From NCBI GenBank assembly GCA_030429705.1, contig JAUIES010000001.1, positions 744,001 to 808,000 on the forward strand: 64,000 nt of DNA, written 5' to 3'. The notes under the pieces are model-generated. The model did not search any database, was not told the DNA's origin, and worked only from the letters and a program-made list of their open reading frames with translations. Below are positions 1 through 9,179 of the stretch, in pieces. Source of the DNA: Phycisphaerae bacterium. GTDB taxonomy: Bacteria; Planctomycetota; Phycisphaerae; Phycisphaerales; UBA1924. Numbering within the stretch: the stretch's first letter is position 1; each line of letters starts with the position of its first letter. Both the position numbers and the translations under genes were made by a program.

Positions 1-897
1 CTGCTCGTGCCGGAAAGTGGACTCTCGCCGACTGCTCGGGAAGGGTGGTTCGCCAGCATTCAAATTCTCGGTGTCGCGGCGGTTTTTGCCCTGATCCCCC
101 CGCTGCTCGTACGCATCTGGGACACCGTGCCCCTTCCCCCTGGGCGCTTGCGTACTCGGCTTGACGACATGTGCACCACCCACCGCGTGCGCATCCGCAA
201 CTTCCTCGTCTGGCGCACGGGCGGGGTGATGCTCAACGGGGCAGCGATCGGGCTTGTCCACCCGCTGCGCTATGTCGTCCTTTCGGATGCCCTCCTGACA
301 AGCCTGACTGAACGCGAAGTCGAAGCGGTGGCTGCCCACGAGATCGGGCACATCCGCTGCAAGCACACGCTGTGGCTGGCGGTCTCGATCCTCGCTGCCA
401 TCATGATCCTCGGCACACTCGCAGGCGTGACCATCAACACCTATCAACTGCACGCAACTGTGCCGCTCACGCCGCCCGCCGAACAAATCGCAGTCGGCGT
501 TGCGCTCGCGTTCACACTGATCGGGACGCTGATGGTTCTCGGGATGGTCTCACGCCGTTTCGAGCGTCAGGCCGACGCGTTTGCACTGCGCCATCTCTCC
601 GGTGAACAGGACAAGGCGCACCCGGTTGAAACAACGGCTGAAGCCGCCCATGCGATGGCGGGCGCTCTGCAGCGCGTCGCCGATGCACACGCGATTGATG
701 TCCGCCGCAAGACCTTCCGGCACGGCTCGATCTATGGCCGACAACGAGCCCTGCTCACAGCAGTCGGTCAACAAACCGACACCCTCGTCGCTGATCGCGT
801 CGCAAAGCGAACGAGGTGGGTGACGATTGGCATGTTGGTAATCGGGGTCGGGCTTGCGGTCTTGGAAGTAATTCTGAATGGATCACTCACAGCCTAG
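1..897 (+). CDS. M48 family metalloprotease, 5' end cut by window edge
   Basis: This is a membrane zinc endopeptidase of the M48 (HtpX/Ste24-like) family, probably acting on membrane or misfolded proteins. The zinc motif HEIGH lies about 115 residues into the visible part, and a second conserved acidic motif, RRFERQADAFAL, supplies the likely third zinc ligand. Hydrophobic segments are visible near the start (GVAAVFALIPPLL), just after HEIGH, in the middle (VGVALAFTLIGTLMVLG) and at the C-terminus (IGMLVIGVGLAVLEVIL). The reading frame is open to base 1; a GTG at position 7 is an internal candidate start, but M48 proteins usually have more N-terminal membrane segments, so I infer the gene begins upstream of the window. 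No partner gene can be read from context. Confidence 0.8.
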   Translation: MLVPESGLSPTAREGWFASIQILGVAAVFALIPPLLVRIWDTVPLPPGRLRTRLDDMCTTHRVRIRNFLVWRTGGVMLNGAAIGLVHPLRYVVLSDALLTSLTEREVEAVAAHEIGHIRCKHTLWLAVSILAAIMILGTLAGVTINTYQLHATVPLTPPAEQIAVGVALAFTLIGTLMVLGMVSRRFERQADAFALRHLSGEQDKAHPVETTAEAAHAMAGALQRVADAHAIDVRRKTFRHGSIYGRQRALLTAVGQQTDTLVADRVAKRTRWVTIGMLVIGVGLAVLEVILNGSLTA

Positions 898-1013
898 ATC
901 GAATCGACTGCATGTCTCCACAGGATCTATGCCAGACATTCGGGCAACATCGGTATCCGTTCGCACAGAGCCCAAATCGCCGACAGGGATTCCGAGCGAG
1001 GCTCCAGACAAAA

Positions 1014-1042
1014 TGAAAAACCCCGGACTTGCGCCCAGGGTT
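1014..1042 (-). terminator. Rho-independent terminator for ndk
   Basis: Read on the minus strand, AACCCTGG pairs with CCGGGGTT (one T-G wobble) around an 8-base loop and is followed by TTTTTC. It begins about 35 bases beyond the ndk stop codon, which fits termination of that gene. Confidence 0.65.
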
Positions 1043-1077
1043 CAATGACTCCTAACTCAGTACAAGCGTTGCCGCCC

Positions 1078-1548
1078 TCATTCCGGCTCGCCGCCCGACC
1101 AGTCGTACACCCATGATCCGATCGCGCGCTCGTAGTCTTGCAGTTCGCCGTTGGCGAAGAACAGTTCGAGTTCGCGGGTGGCGGCTTCGGGTGAGTCTGA
1201 TCCGTGGATCAGGTTGAACGAGTTGGACACACCAAAGTCGCCACGGATGGTGCCAGGTTCGGCGTTACTGCCAAAAGTCGCGCCCATCATCTTGCGGCTG
1301 ATGGCGATCGCGTTGTTCCCTTTAAGCGCCATCACGACGACCGGGCTTGAGGTCATGAACCCAACGAGGCTGGCGTAAAACGGGCGCTCTTTGTGGGCTT
1401 CGTAGTGCTTGGCTGCGAGTTCCTGCGAGATGGTCATCAGTTTCATACCGACGACTTGCAGACCTTTGTCTTCAAATCGGCTGATGATTCGGCCACAGAA
1501 TCCGCGCTGGACTGCGTCGGGCTTGAGAATGATGAGTGTGGTTTCCAT
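1078..1548 (-). CDS. ndk: nucleoside diphosphate kinase
   Basis: Ndk transfers the gamma phosphate of ATP to nucleoside diphosphates through a phospho-histidine, balancing cytosolic NTP and dNTP pools. The 156-residue protein has the usual family length. It begins METTLIILKPDAV and carries the active-site signature NLIHGSDS with the catalytic His at about residue 115. The open frame runs 90 codons further upstream, but that part has no family similarity. The ATG at 1548 is preceded on its strand by a GGAGA Shine-Dalgarno sequence, so I use it as the start. The gene appears monocistronic, with a terminator just downstream. Confidence 0.96.
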   Translation of the reverse strand: METTLIILKPDAVQRGFCGRIISRFEDKGLQVVGMKLMTISQELAAKHYEAHKERPFYASLVGFMTSSPVVVMALKGNNAIAISRKMMGATFGSNAEPGTIRGDFGVSNSFNLIHGSDSPEAATRELELFFANGELQDYERAIGSWVYDWSGGEPE

Positions 1549-1819
1549 GTGCAGTCTCCGTGATGCAGTTTGAGGTGTTCGAAAATTGGTTGAAAGCATA
1601 GGAGGCGCGCGATCTCGCGTCTGACCAGCGGAACCAATTATCGGACGATTCACAATCAACTGTGCACACAGTGCATCCGAATAAGTCTCGGCTGCGGACA
1701 GAGTTGTGTCCAAAACCCCCTTCGACCCGGTATTCTCAACTCGGGTCTTGCCCGTTCGGGCGTATGGCGGTATGAGTAGAACCAACCGGGCGATACTGCC
1801 CTGATCTTGGAGAGTCAAT

Positions 1820-3091
1820 ATGCGACAGGTTTATGGATGTGCACTTGCAAGTCTTCTCGCGGCCTCAGCCTCGGCCCAGGTGGCGGCTCCGCAACCCACC
1901 GATAATCGGTCCAATCCGATCCCGGTCGAAATCGACTCGTTCGAAGTGCTCAGCGTCAGCACGCTCGGCCAGATCATTCATGAACCCGACTTCCGTGGCT
2001 TCGGCCAACGGGACTGCCTCAATGACTCATCCCACACCGACCCCGAGTTCAGTTCCAACCAGTGGACCGCTCAGGCGGGCTTTGCGCAGCACGAAACCAT
2101 GGCTGCAACCTACACACTCCCTGCCTCGGCGTTTCCGATCAAACTCGAAGTCATGAAGGGACTCTTCGTGACCGCCGGCACCATCGAACCCACGACCACA
2201 GAGTGGAGCATCCTCGTGTGGGAAGGCACACCCGAGACCGGGACACTCGTCGCCGAGTTTTCATCTGACGATGTTTTCCTCCCCCACCTTCAGATGCCGC
2301 CCGGCAACAACGCGACGCTCATCGAGGTCTCGGTCGACCCGGGCGACCCCGAGCAGATCTTCATCCTGAACACGGGCGGTTCCAATCAGTTCAGTATCGG
2401 GTTTCGGATCGATGAGCATCATTCGCAAACTTCCAACCCGTGTCTGGTCGCGCCGCCCTCAAATAGAAACGCGTTCCCCGCAACCGATGTTGATGGGTTG
2501 TTCTCACCTGCGGGAAACTGGCTCGATGCGGTGAACTGCGGACCGTTGGGATGCCCCGCCAACTGGAGTCGATTCAGCGAACTCGGGCTCTGTCAACCGA
2601 GCGGCGACTGGGCGATCGCTGCGGTGTGGTCCAGCACGGATTGCGTGCCCGGGTTTGGTGCATGTTGCAAACTGGACGGCACATGCGAAGAGATGTTCCA
2701 AAGTGACTGCGAAGCGGTCGGCGGAACCTACCAAGGTGACGGCACCGACTGCACCGATGTTGATTGCCCGATCCCGACCGGGGCCTGCTGCTTTGACACC
2801 GGATTCTGCCTTGAACTCAGTGAAAACGACTGCTCTTCGGCTGGCGGTACCTATCTCGGGCACGGCTCTGACTGCGCCGATGACAATGGCAACGGCGAAC
2901 CCGATGCTTGCGAACTCAGCGGCTGCGACGCTGACCGTAATCTCGATGGTGTCGTTGACTTCTTTGATGTGCAGGACTTCCTGACCGATTTCTCAGCACT
3001 GAACGCAAGTGCGGATATGAACATGGACGGGCTGTACAACTTCTTTGATGTGCAGATCTACCTGAACCTGTTCGCTGAGGGCTGCCCATAA
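1820..3091 (+). CDS. secreted cysteine-rich protein with dockerin-like C-terminus
   Basis: This 423-residue protein starts with a signal peptide (basic start, then ALASLLAASASAQ). Its main body, roughly residues 20-275, has no fold I recognise but contains paired cysteines. Two tandem cysteine repeats follow, each opening with GACC and containing GGTY plus DC, a pattern common in planctomycete secreted proteins. The C-terminal ~55 residues are a dockerin-like pair of calcium-type loops (DADRNLDG and DMNMDGL), each followed by FFDVQ, ending in EGCP at the stop codon. A GGAGAG ribosome binding site precedes the ATG. It probably acts outside the cytoplasm; substrate and role are unknown. The same ending is found on two proteins of the glucan locus in this window. 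Confidence 0.75.
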   Translation: MRQVYGCALASLLAASASAQVAAPQPTDNRSNPIPVEIDSFEVLSVSTLGQIIHEPDFRGFGQRDCLNDSSHTDPEFSSNQWTAQAGFAQHETMAATYTLPASAFPIKLEVMKGLFVTAGTIEPTTTEWSILVWEGTPETGTLVAEFSSDDVFLPHLQMPPGNNATLIEVSVDPGDPEQIFILNTGGSNQFSIGFRIDEHHSQTSNPCLVAPPSNRNAFPATDVDGLFSPAGNWLDAVNCGPLGCPANWSRFSELGLCQPSGDWAIAAVWSSTDCVPGFGACCKLDGTCEEMFQSDCEAVGGTYQGDGTDCTDVDCPIPTGACCFDTGFCLELSENDCSSAGGTYLGHGSDCADDNGNGEPDACELSGCDADRNLDGVVDFFDVQDFLTDFSALNASADMNMDGLYNFFDVQIYLNLFAEGCP

Positions 3092-3169
3092 TCAACGAGT
3101 CAGTTGTTCAGGCCTCAAGGCAGGGTCATCCGAACGACGGGTGCGTGACCGACTCGCTAGGCTATCGGT

Positions 3170-4210
3170 ATGAATCCGATAGACATGCGATCTGACACGG
3201 TGACCCGTCCGACCAAAGCCATGTTCGAGGCGATGTTCAGAGCCGAACTCGGCGACGACACGCTGGGCGATGAGCCAACCGTCCAACAACTCGAAGCACG
3301 CGTCGCTGAGATCACCGGCAAGGAGGCGGCCTTGTTTGTCCCGTCTGGGACAATGGCCAACCTCCTCGCGATGCGGTCCCAGACGCAACCTGGCGATGCG
3401 GTCATTGCGCACGAGGGCAGTCACTTTTATCACTATGAATCGGGTGGGTACGCAGCCATCGCCGGGTGCAACCCGCGATTCGTTTCGACCCCTCGCGGCA
3501 TTTTTTCACCAGACGATGCAGCCAGGCATATCCCCTGGGATGACCCCCACTTTTCGCAGCCAACACTCGTGTGGATTGAAAACACCATGAATCGCGGAGG
3601 CGGTGCGGTGTGGCCTCTCTACAAGATCGAGGCGCTGCGCGCGTTCACCCGCGAACGCGGGTATCGGCTGCATATGGATGGTGCTCGCATCTGGAACGCA
3701 GCGACAGCACTCGGCGTACCTGTCGCCAAGATCACTGAACAAGTTGATTCCGTCAGTTGTTGCTTCAGCAAGGGGCTGGGCTGCCCTGTCGGGAGCGCTC
3801 TGGCGAGCGATGCCGAGACAATCGCACGCGCTCGTCGACACCGCAAAATGTGTGGCGGGTCGATGAGACAGTCAGGGTTGCTCGCCGCGGCTGCGCTGCA
3901 CGCGCTCGATCATCATCGCGAGCGATTGGCAGACGACCATGCCAGTGCCAAGCGGCTCGCAGCACTCATCAACGAGGTGCCCGGCTTGTCATGTGACACA
4001 TCTACCATCGAGACCAATATGGCGTATTTCAGCATTGACCCAAAACTCGGATCGGCTTCTGAGTTTTGTAAAGCGCTCGACGCACAGGGCGTGCGTGTGC
4101 TCGATGAAAACCCGACACTGATTCGCGCGGTATGCCACCTGGATGTGTCCCGCGAGCAGGTCGAACGAGCTGGTACGATCATCAAATCAGTCGCGGGTTC
4201 GATGGCGTAA
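3170..4210 (+). CDS. ltaE: low-specificity L-threonine aldolase
   Basis: This cytosolic PLP enzyme cleaves L-threonine and L-allo-threonine to glycine and acetaldehyde. The 346-residue length is normal for the family. The N-terminal MRSDTVTRPT and the LGDDTLGDEPTV stretch are characteristic. HEGSH (about residues 81-85) carries the ring-stacking His. HMDGARIWNA (about 168-177) carries the Asp that contacts the PLP nitrogen, and CFSKGLGCPVGS carries the Schiff-base Lys at about residue 201. Start choice is modest: the ATG at 3170 lies a few codons before the conserved MRSDTV, where a second ATG could also serve. It stands alone between unrelated genes. Confidence 0.92.
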   Translation: MNPIDMRSDTVTRPTKAMFEAMFRAELGDDTLGDEPTVQQLEARVAEITGKEAALFVPSGTMANLLAMRSQTQPGDAVIAHEGSHFYHYESGGYAAIAGCNPRFVSTPRGIFSPDDAARHIPWDDPHFSQPTLVWIENTMNRGGGAVWPLYKIEALRAFTRERGYRLHMDGARIWNAATALGVPVAKITEQVDSVSCCFSKGLGCPVGSALASDAETIARARRHRKMCGGSMRQSGLLAAAALHALDHHRERLADDHASAKRLAALINEVPGLSCDTSTIETNMAYFSIDPKLGSASEFCKALDAQGVRVLDENPTLIRAVCHLDVSREQVERAGTIIKSVAGSMA

Positions 4211-4251
4211 CTGCCGCGCCAGAATTCAGAACCAGTGCCAACAACGCAACC

Positions 4252-4734
4252 CTACCACACAATCGGCGTGCGACCACACTCTGGACAAGGTGCGAGTGCT
4301 TCAAGGCTCTCCCGTGGGTAGCCGCACCCTTTGCAGTGGTTCGGCTTCAGCTTGTCGCGTTCGGTCATCGAAACACCCATCAACCCCACACGGGCGCCTG
4401 CGAGTTTGAGAATCGTGCTCGACTGACTCCCCGCGCCGATCAAGATCAGAAGACCGAGCACGGGTACGACCAGCAACACCCCAAGGACAACGGCGACCGC
4501 CGGGTTCTCGCCAAGTGCCATGTACAGACGCGTCAGAACGATCGCACCGGCAACAGCGAGCAGAACCTGGAAGCCCCAGAACAACCAGATGCCACCGGTA
4601 ATCGGGCTTCCCGTCCGAGCGAGTGTAAAACTGATCACCGAATTGAGGATCATCGCAAGCACGACGAACATCAGCATCCGCTGCCGTTCAGCGATGCGGA
4701 CCAGATCAAGTTCATCGATTCGTTTTCGCGCCAT
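4252..4734 (-). CDS. small membrane protein with C-terminal zinc ribbon
   Basis: This 160-residue protein has a short basic N-terminus (MARKRIDELDL), about three hydrophobic segments between residues 20 and 105, and a cytosolic-looking tail with a CKGCGYPRE...CPECGR zinc ribbon. I do not recognise a named family. Zinc-ribbon tails of this kind are common in planctomycete membrane proteins of unknown role. The open frame extends 38 codons upstream, but the ATG at 4734 is followed by a plausible start region and the extension overlaps the ppdK terminator, so I prefer the shorter form. Confidence 0.55.
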   Translation of the reverse strand: MARKRIDELDLVRIAERQRMLMFVVLAMILNSVISFTLARTGSPITGGIWLFWGFQVLLAVAGAIVLTRLYMALGENPAVAVVLGVLLVVPVLGLLILIGAGSQSSTILKLAGARVGLMGVSMTERDKLKPNHCKGCGYPRESLEALAPCPECGRTPIVW

Positions 4735-4786
4735 GGAGAAAGTGTACCTGACAGCCGTGCTCACGCGTACTTCGCACTGTTCAATT

Positions 4787-4819
4787 GAAAACCCGAGTCC
4801 GGAAGATCCGAACTCGGGT
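4787..4819 (-). terminator. Rho-independent terminator for ppdK
   Basis: On the minus strand ACCCGAGT pairs perfectly with ACTCGGGT across a 13-base loop and is followed by TTTTC. It lies about 50 bases after the ppdK stop codon. Confidence 0.7.
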
Positions 4820-4869
4820 GATTGATTCGTGTTGTGCCTTCGTGGCACGATCCGCTGATTGACGGTCGA

Positions 4870-7764
4870 TTACTTCTTCTTTTTGCCTGTTCCGTTCTTC
4901 AGTGCTGCCTGGGCTGCTGCAAGCCTGGCGATCGGCACGCGAAACGGCGAACAGCTGACATAATCGAGCCCGATGCGGTGACAGAAATCGACAGACTGTG
5001 GGTCGCCGCCGTGCTCGCCGCAGATACCGACTTTCAACTTCTCGTTGCCAGCGCGGCCACGCGTGAGTCCCATCTCGACCAACTGCCCCACGCCTTCCTG
5101 ATCGAGCGTCTGGAATGGATCCGACGGCAGAATCTCACGCGAGATATATTCAGGCAGGAATGTGTTTGCGTCGTCGCGCGAATACCCATAGGTCAACTGC
5201 GTCAAGTCGTTGGTGCCGAAACTGAAGAAGTCGGCAGACCCGGCGATATCCTGAGCGGTCAGGGCTGCACGCGGAATCTCGATCATCGTGCCAATCTTGA
5301 TATCGAGGCGACCGGAATACTCCATATCCGCCTTGGTGACCTTGATGACACGCTCGGCTTCTGCACGCAAAATATCGAGTTCTTTCCGGGTGCCGATAAG
5401 CGGCACCATGATCTCTGGCAACACCTTGATTTTGCGCGCCTGACAGTCGATGGTCGCTTCGACAATCGCCCGCACCTGCATCCGCAATATCTCGGGATAG
5501 GTCACCGACAGACGACACCCACGGTGTCCGAGCATCGGGTTGAGTTCGTGCAGCATCGCGACGCGCGACCTCACACGGTCAACCGGAACGCGCATGTGAT
5601 GCGCCAGTTCTTTCTGCGACTGCTCATCATGCGGGACGAACTCGTGCAACGGCGGATCGAGCAGGCGAATAGTGACGGGCTGACCCTTCATCGCTTCGAG
5701 AATGCCGATGAAATCGTCACGCTGGAACGGCAGCAGTTTTTCAAGTGCTGCCTCGCGCCCCTCGACGGTGTCCGCGAGGATCATCTCCCGCATCGACCGG
5801 ATGCGTTCGCCTTCGAAGAACATGTGTTCGGTTCGGCACAGCCCGATGCCTTCAGCACCGAACCCACGAGCGCGGGCTGCGTCGTGTGGCGTATCGGCAT
5901 TGGTCCGCACGCCGAGCACGCGGAACTTGTCCGCCCAGCGCATGATCTTGGCAAAGTCACCGGAGAGTTCGGGTTCGATCATGGCCATCTCGCCAAGAAT
6001 CACTTCGCCGGTCGTCCCGTCAAGCGAAATCAGGTCTTCGCGCCCGAAGGTGCGTCCATTGACAGAGAAGAACCCGGCATCCGGCGCGATCTCGATCGAT
6101 CCCGCGCCAGCCACGCAACACTTGCCCCATCCGCGTGCAACCACTGCCGCGTGGCTCGTCATGCCACCGGTACTCGTCAAAATGCCGCGAGCTGAGTGCA
6201 TGCCTTCGACATCTTCCGGGCTGGTTTCACGCCTGACCAGGATGACGGCTTCGCCCTTGAGCGCACGCTCGACGGCTTCGTCGGCCGAGAACGCGGGATA
6301 CCCGACAGAAGCGCCAGGTGACGCGGGTAAACCGACAGCCAGAATGTCGGCTTTCTCCTTGAGTTTCGGATCGAAGCTCGGCAATAGCAACTGCACAAGG
6401 TCGGCAGCGGGCACTCGCAGGAGTGCTTCACTCTCCGTAATGCGTCGTTCTTTGACCATATCACATGCGATTTTGACCGCAGCCATACCGGTCCGCTTTC
6501 CGGTGCGCGTCTGCAGCATGAACAACTTGCCGCGTTCAATCGTGAACTCGATGTCCTGCATGTTCAGGTAGTGATCTTCGAGTTTCTTCTTGATGTCGAG
6601 CAACTGCTTGTGGACCTTGGCATTCCAGGCCTTCATCTCGGAGAATGGCCGAGGCGTTCGAATGCCCGCAACAACATCTTCGCCCTGCGCATTGACCAGG
6701 AACTCGCCGTAGAAATCGTTGTCGCCCGTGCTCGGGTTCCGGGTAAATGCGACACCTGTGCCACAATCGTCGCCCATGTTGCCATAGACCATCGTCTGCA
6801 CATTGACTGCCGTTCCGCGCAATCCGGCGATGCCTTCAATACGGCGATAACTCAGTGCCTTGTCGGCGTTCCAACTCTTGAACACCGCTTCGATGGCGAG
6901 TTCGAGTTGCTTGAACGGATTCTGAGGGAACTCATCCCCGACATACGCCCGGTAGACATCCTTATACGCATCGCACAACTCGATGAGCCCTTCAGCGGGA
7001 ACATCGGTATCAAGCGCGGCACCATACTTGGTCTTGATCTTGTCAAACGCTTCTTCAAAGTGCTCGTGATCAACACCCATCACCACATTGGCGAACATGT
7101 TGATCAGTCGGCGATAGGCATCTGCAGCAAATCGCGGATTGCTGGTCGCGACAGACAACCCCTCAACCGAAGCATCGGTCAGCCCCAGATTGAGAATAGT
7201 GTCCATCATGCCAGGCATCGAGACCGCAGCACCCGATCGCACCGAAACAAGCAACGGGTTTTCGTCGTCACCAAATTTCTTACCGGTTTCTTTTTCAAGG
7301 AGCGCCATGTGCTGATGAACTTCGTTCATCAATCCGTGCGGCAACCGCTTGCCGCCGTCGTAGTACTTCGCGCAGGTCTCGGTGTTGATGGTAAACCCAG
7401 GAGGGACAGGCAACCCGATCGAAGTCATATCCGCGAGGTTGGCACCCTTGCCACCCAGCGTGTCCTTCATGTCGACAGTGCCTTCGGTGCGAATAGAACC
7501 GAAGTGATACACCATCTTGTCTTCGCGTGGCCGACGCTTGTTGGCAGCCCGAGCCGGTTTCTTCGAGACCTTCCGAGTTGTGCGAGATTTGGCGGCGTGC
7601 TTGGCAGCGGCGGGGCTGGAGCCCGATTTCTTCGCAGCACCTGATGCTGTCTTTGCAGAGACCTTTTTGGTCGTCTTTTTCTTCGATGCCGCCTTGGAAA
7701 CGGTCTTCTTGGTGACCTTTTTGCTCACTTTACGGCTTCCACTATGGGTCGTCTTCTTGGCCAT
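4870..7764 (-). CDS. ppdK: pyruvate, phosphate dikinase with histone H1-like N-terminal tail
   Basis: PPDK interconverts pyruvate, ATP and phosphate with PEP, AMP and pyrophosphate. From about residue 84 (MVYHFG) the protein is a full-length family member: ATP-grasp-like nucleotide domain, swivelling domain with the phospho-histidine motif GGMTSHAAVVARGWGK, and a PEP/pyruvate TIM barrel ending near CGEHGGDP. In front of this lies an 83-residue tail of low complexity, rich in K, R and A (23 Lys, 7 Arg, 15 Ala by my count, no aromatic residues), with repeats such as SKKVTKK and KKTTKKVSAK. The protein ends in GTGKKKK. I start at the ATG at 7764, which has AGGA ten bases upstream; an in-frame TTG lies 8 codons earlier. 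A start at Met84 would give an ordinary PPDK, but the upstream frame is clean coding sequence. Confidence 0.95.
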   Translation of the reverse strand: MAKKTTHSGSRKVSKKVTKKTVSKAASKKKTTKKVSAKTASGAAKKSGSSPAAAKHAAKSRTTRKVSKKPARAANKRRPREDKMVYHFGSIRTEGTVDMKDTLGGKGANLADMTSIGLPVPPGFTINTETCAKYYDGGKRLPHGLMNEVHQHMALLEKETGKKFGDDENPLLVSVRSGAAVSMPGMMDTILNLGLTDASVEGLSVATSNPRFAADAYRRLINMFANVVMGVDHEHFEEAFDKIKTKYGAALDTDVPAEGLIELCDAYKDVYRAYVGDEFPQNPFKQLELAIEAVFKSWNADKALSYRRIEGIAGLRGTAVNVQTMVYGNMGDDCGTGVAFTRNPSTGDNDFYGEFLVNAQGEDVVAGIRTPRPFSEMKAWNAKVHKQLLDIKKKLEDHYLNMQDIEFTIERGKLFMLQTRTGKRTGMAAVKIACDMVKERRITESEALLRVPAADLVQLLLPSFDPKLKEKADILAVGLPASPGASVGYPAFSADEAVERALKGEAVILVRRETSPEDVEGMHSARGILTSTGGMTSHAAVVARGWGKCCVAGAGSIEIAPDAGFFSVNGRTFGREDLISLDGTTGEVILGEMAMIEPELSGDFAKIMRWADKFRVLGVRTNADTPHDAARARGFGAEGIGLCRTEHMFFEGERIRSMREMILADTVEGREAALEKLLPFQRDDFIGILEAMKGQPVTIRLLDPPLHEFVPHDEQSQKELAHHMRVPVDRVRSRVAMLHELNPMLGHRGCRLSVTYPEILRMQVRAIVEATIDCQARKIKVLPEIMVPLIGTRKELDILRAEAERVIKVTKADMEYSGRLDIKIGTMIEIPRAALTAQDIAGSADFFSFGTNDLTQLTYGYSRDDANTFLPEYISREILPSDPFQTLDQEGVGQLVEMGLTRGRAGNEKLKVGICGEHGGDPQSVDFCHRIGLDYVSCSPFRVPIARLAAAQAALKNGTGKKKK

Positions 7765-7898
7765 TGTGCGTGTATCCTGCTGCTTCAATTGGTGCGGGAA
7801 TAAAAGGAATTCGTGTCCACTGGCCGGGGCACGAGGAAGAGAGTCTATGAACCAACCGGGTCACAATCGAGTACACCTAGCATGTGACAACACGCAAA

Positions 7899-9179
7899 AT
7901 GAATCATTCTGACAGCCAATCTCCATGGGACACCCTCCGGGCGTGGCCCGAGCATCGACCGATCGCAGCGTGTCTGGACCTCGCTCCAGACGCTCCAAAC
8001 CCGGGCGTGGTCGTTGGTCAACCGGTGTTAGATAAGGTCATCAACCGTCAACCAACAATTGAGGAGCTCTCGTCAGTTCTGGAGCCGAATCCAGCGAAAC
8101 ATCAATTGCTGTGGCTCGCCTATGACGCCGGGCTGGGGCTGGATCCCGGCATCGGTTCAACGCGCCACCAACTGCTGGGCTGGCGATATGGCGAGGTGAT
8201 CGGTCTGAGCAATGCAAGGTATTTCGACCTAGATTCGGCTGCTGGCACTGGCAGCCCTCACCGAACCGCACAATACCAATTGGCTTTCGATTCCGCCGCG
8301 ACTTCGGCTGCCAAGACCCGGTACATTCGGTCGGTTCGACGGGTTCTTGACTACATTCGAGCTGGCGATGTCTATCAGGTCAATCTCACCCACCGCCTTC
8401 GGTTCACACTTGTCGGCTCGCCACGAGCGCTCGCGGCAGACCTGTTTGAGTCTGCCCGACCCTGGCATGGTGCCTACATCGAAACCACTTCGTCAAGTGG
8501 ACAACGGCAGGTCATCGTGTCGGCGAGCCCGGAGTTGTTCCTCGACCACGACGACGAGACTCGTCGCGTGTGCACACGACCAATGAAAGGGACACGACCT
8601 GCGACCATCGATCACGATGAACTGTTCCACGCGGTAAAAGACCGCGCCGAACTCAACATGATCGTGGACCTCATGCGCAACGACTTGGGTCGCGTCTGTT
8701 CGTTCGGATCAATCGATGTGCTGCAGCCTCGAACGATCGAAAAGCATGGCGATAGCGTGCTTCAAGCGACAGCAACCGTCAGCGGCGAACTGCGCCCGCA
8801 TCATGGCCTCGCCGACCTCATCAAGGCGACCTTCCCCCCTGGTTCAGTCACCGGCACCCCGAAGATCCGAGCCATGCAGATCATCGATGAACTCGAGTCC
8901 GCGCCGCGAGGTCCATACTGTGGAACGATCGGTACCATTGACCACGGGCGAGCGAGGCTCAATGTTGCGATTCGAACTGTGCTGCTCACGGAAACCAACA
9001 CGCCGGGCGTTTGGGATGTGGACTACCCCGTTGGAGCAGGCATTGTCGCTGAGAGTGACCCCGAAGCAGAGTGGCAGGAAACGCTGGACAAAGCAGACAT
9101 TCTCTTGCGGCTTGTGAATCAGAGAGCCGCCGGATCATGTAATACTCCTGCGCGTTCACAGTCTGGATCGGTCGCCTAG
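7899..9179 (+). CDS. pabB: para-aminobenzoate (or anthranilate) synthase component I
   Basis: This chorismate-binding enzyme makes 4-amino-4-deoxychorismate from chorismate and ammonia for folate synthesis. The C-terminal chorismate domain is clear: RPMKGTRPAT, the DLMRNDLGRV stretch, PPGSVTGTPK, ELE...RGPYCGTIG and PVGAGIVAESDPEAEW. The lysine in RPMKGT resembles the PabB active-site PIKGT rather than the TrpE PIAGT, which favours PabB. No amidotransferase partner (PabA) is adjacent. An in-frame GTG at 7884 is an alternative start, and neither start has a clear Shine-Dalgarno. The gene diverges from ppdK, and its 3' end overlaps the converging glycosyltransferase gene by four bases. Confidence 0.87.
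   Translation: MNHSDSQSPWDTLRAWPEHRPIAACLDLAPDAPNPGVVVGQPVLDKVINRQPTIEELSSVLEPNPAKHQLLWLAYDAGLGLDPGIGSTRHQLLGWRYGEVIGLSNARYFDLDSAAGTGSPHRTAQYQLAFDSAATSAAKTRYIRSVRRVLDYIRAGDVYQVNLTHRLRFTLVGSPRALAADLFESARPWHGAYIETTSSSGQRQVIVSASPELFLDHDDETRRVCTRPMKGTRPATIDHDELFHAVKDRAELNMIVDLMRNDLGRVCSFGSIDVLQPRTIEKHGDSVLQATATVSGELRPHHGLADLIKATFPPGSVTGTPKIRAMQIIDELESAPRGPYCGTIGTIDHGRARLNVAIRTVLLTETNTPGVWDVDYPVGAGIVAESDPEAEWQETLDKADILLRLVNQRAAGSCNTPARSQSGSVA

Noticed and set aside
1724-1760. Hairpins GACCCG/CGGGTC and CCCG/CGGG between ndk and the cysteine-rich gene
   Set aside because: No U-tract and no leader ORF; too short to call a terminator or riboswitch.
4822-6195. Long open frames antisense to ppdK, for example at 4822-6195 and 6571-7644
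   Set aside because: They mirror the codon bias of ppdK on the other strand and have no signal, motif or ribosome binding site.
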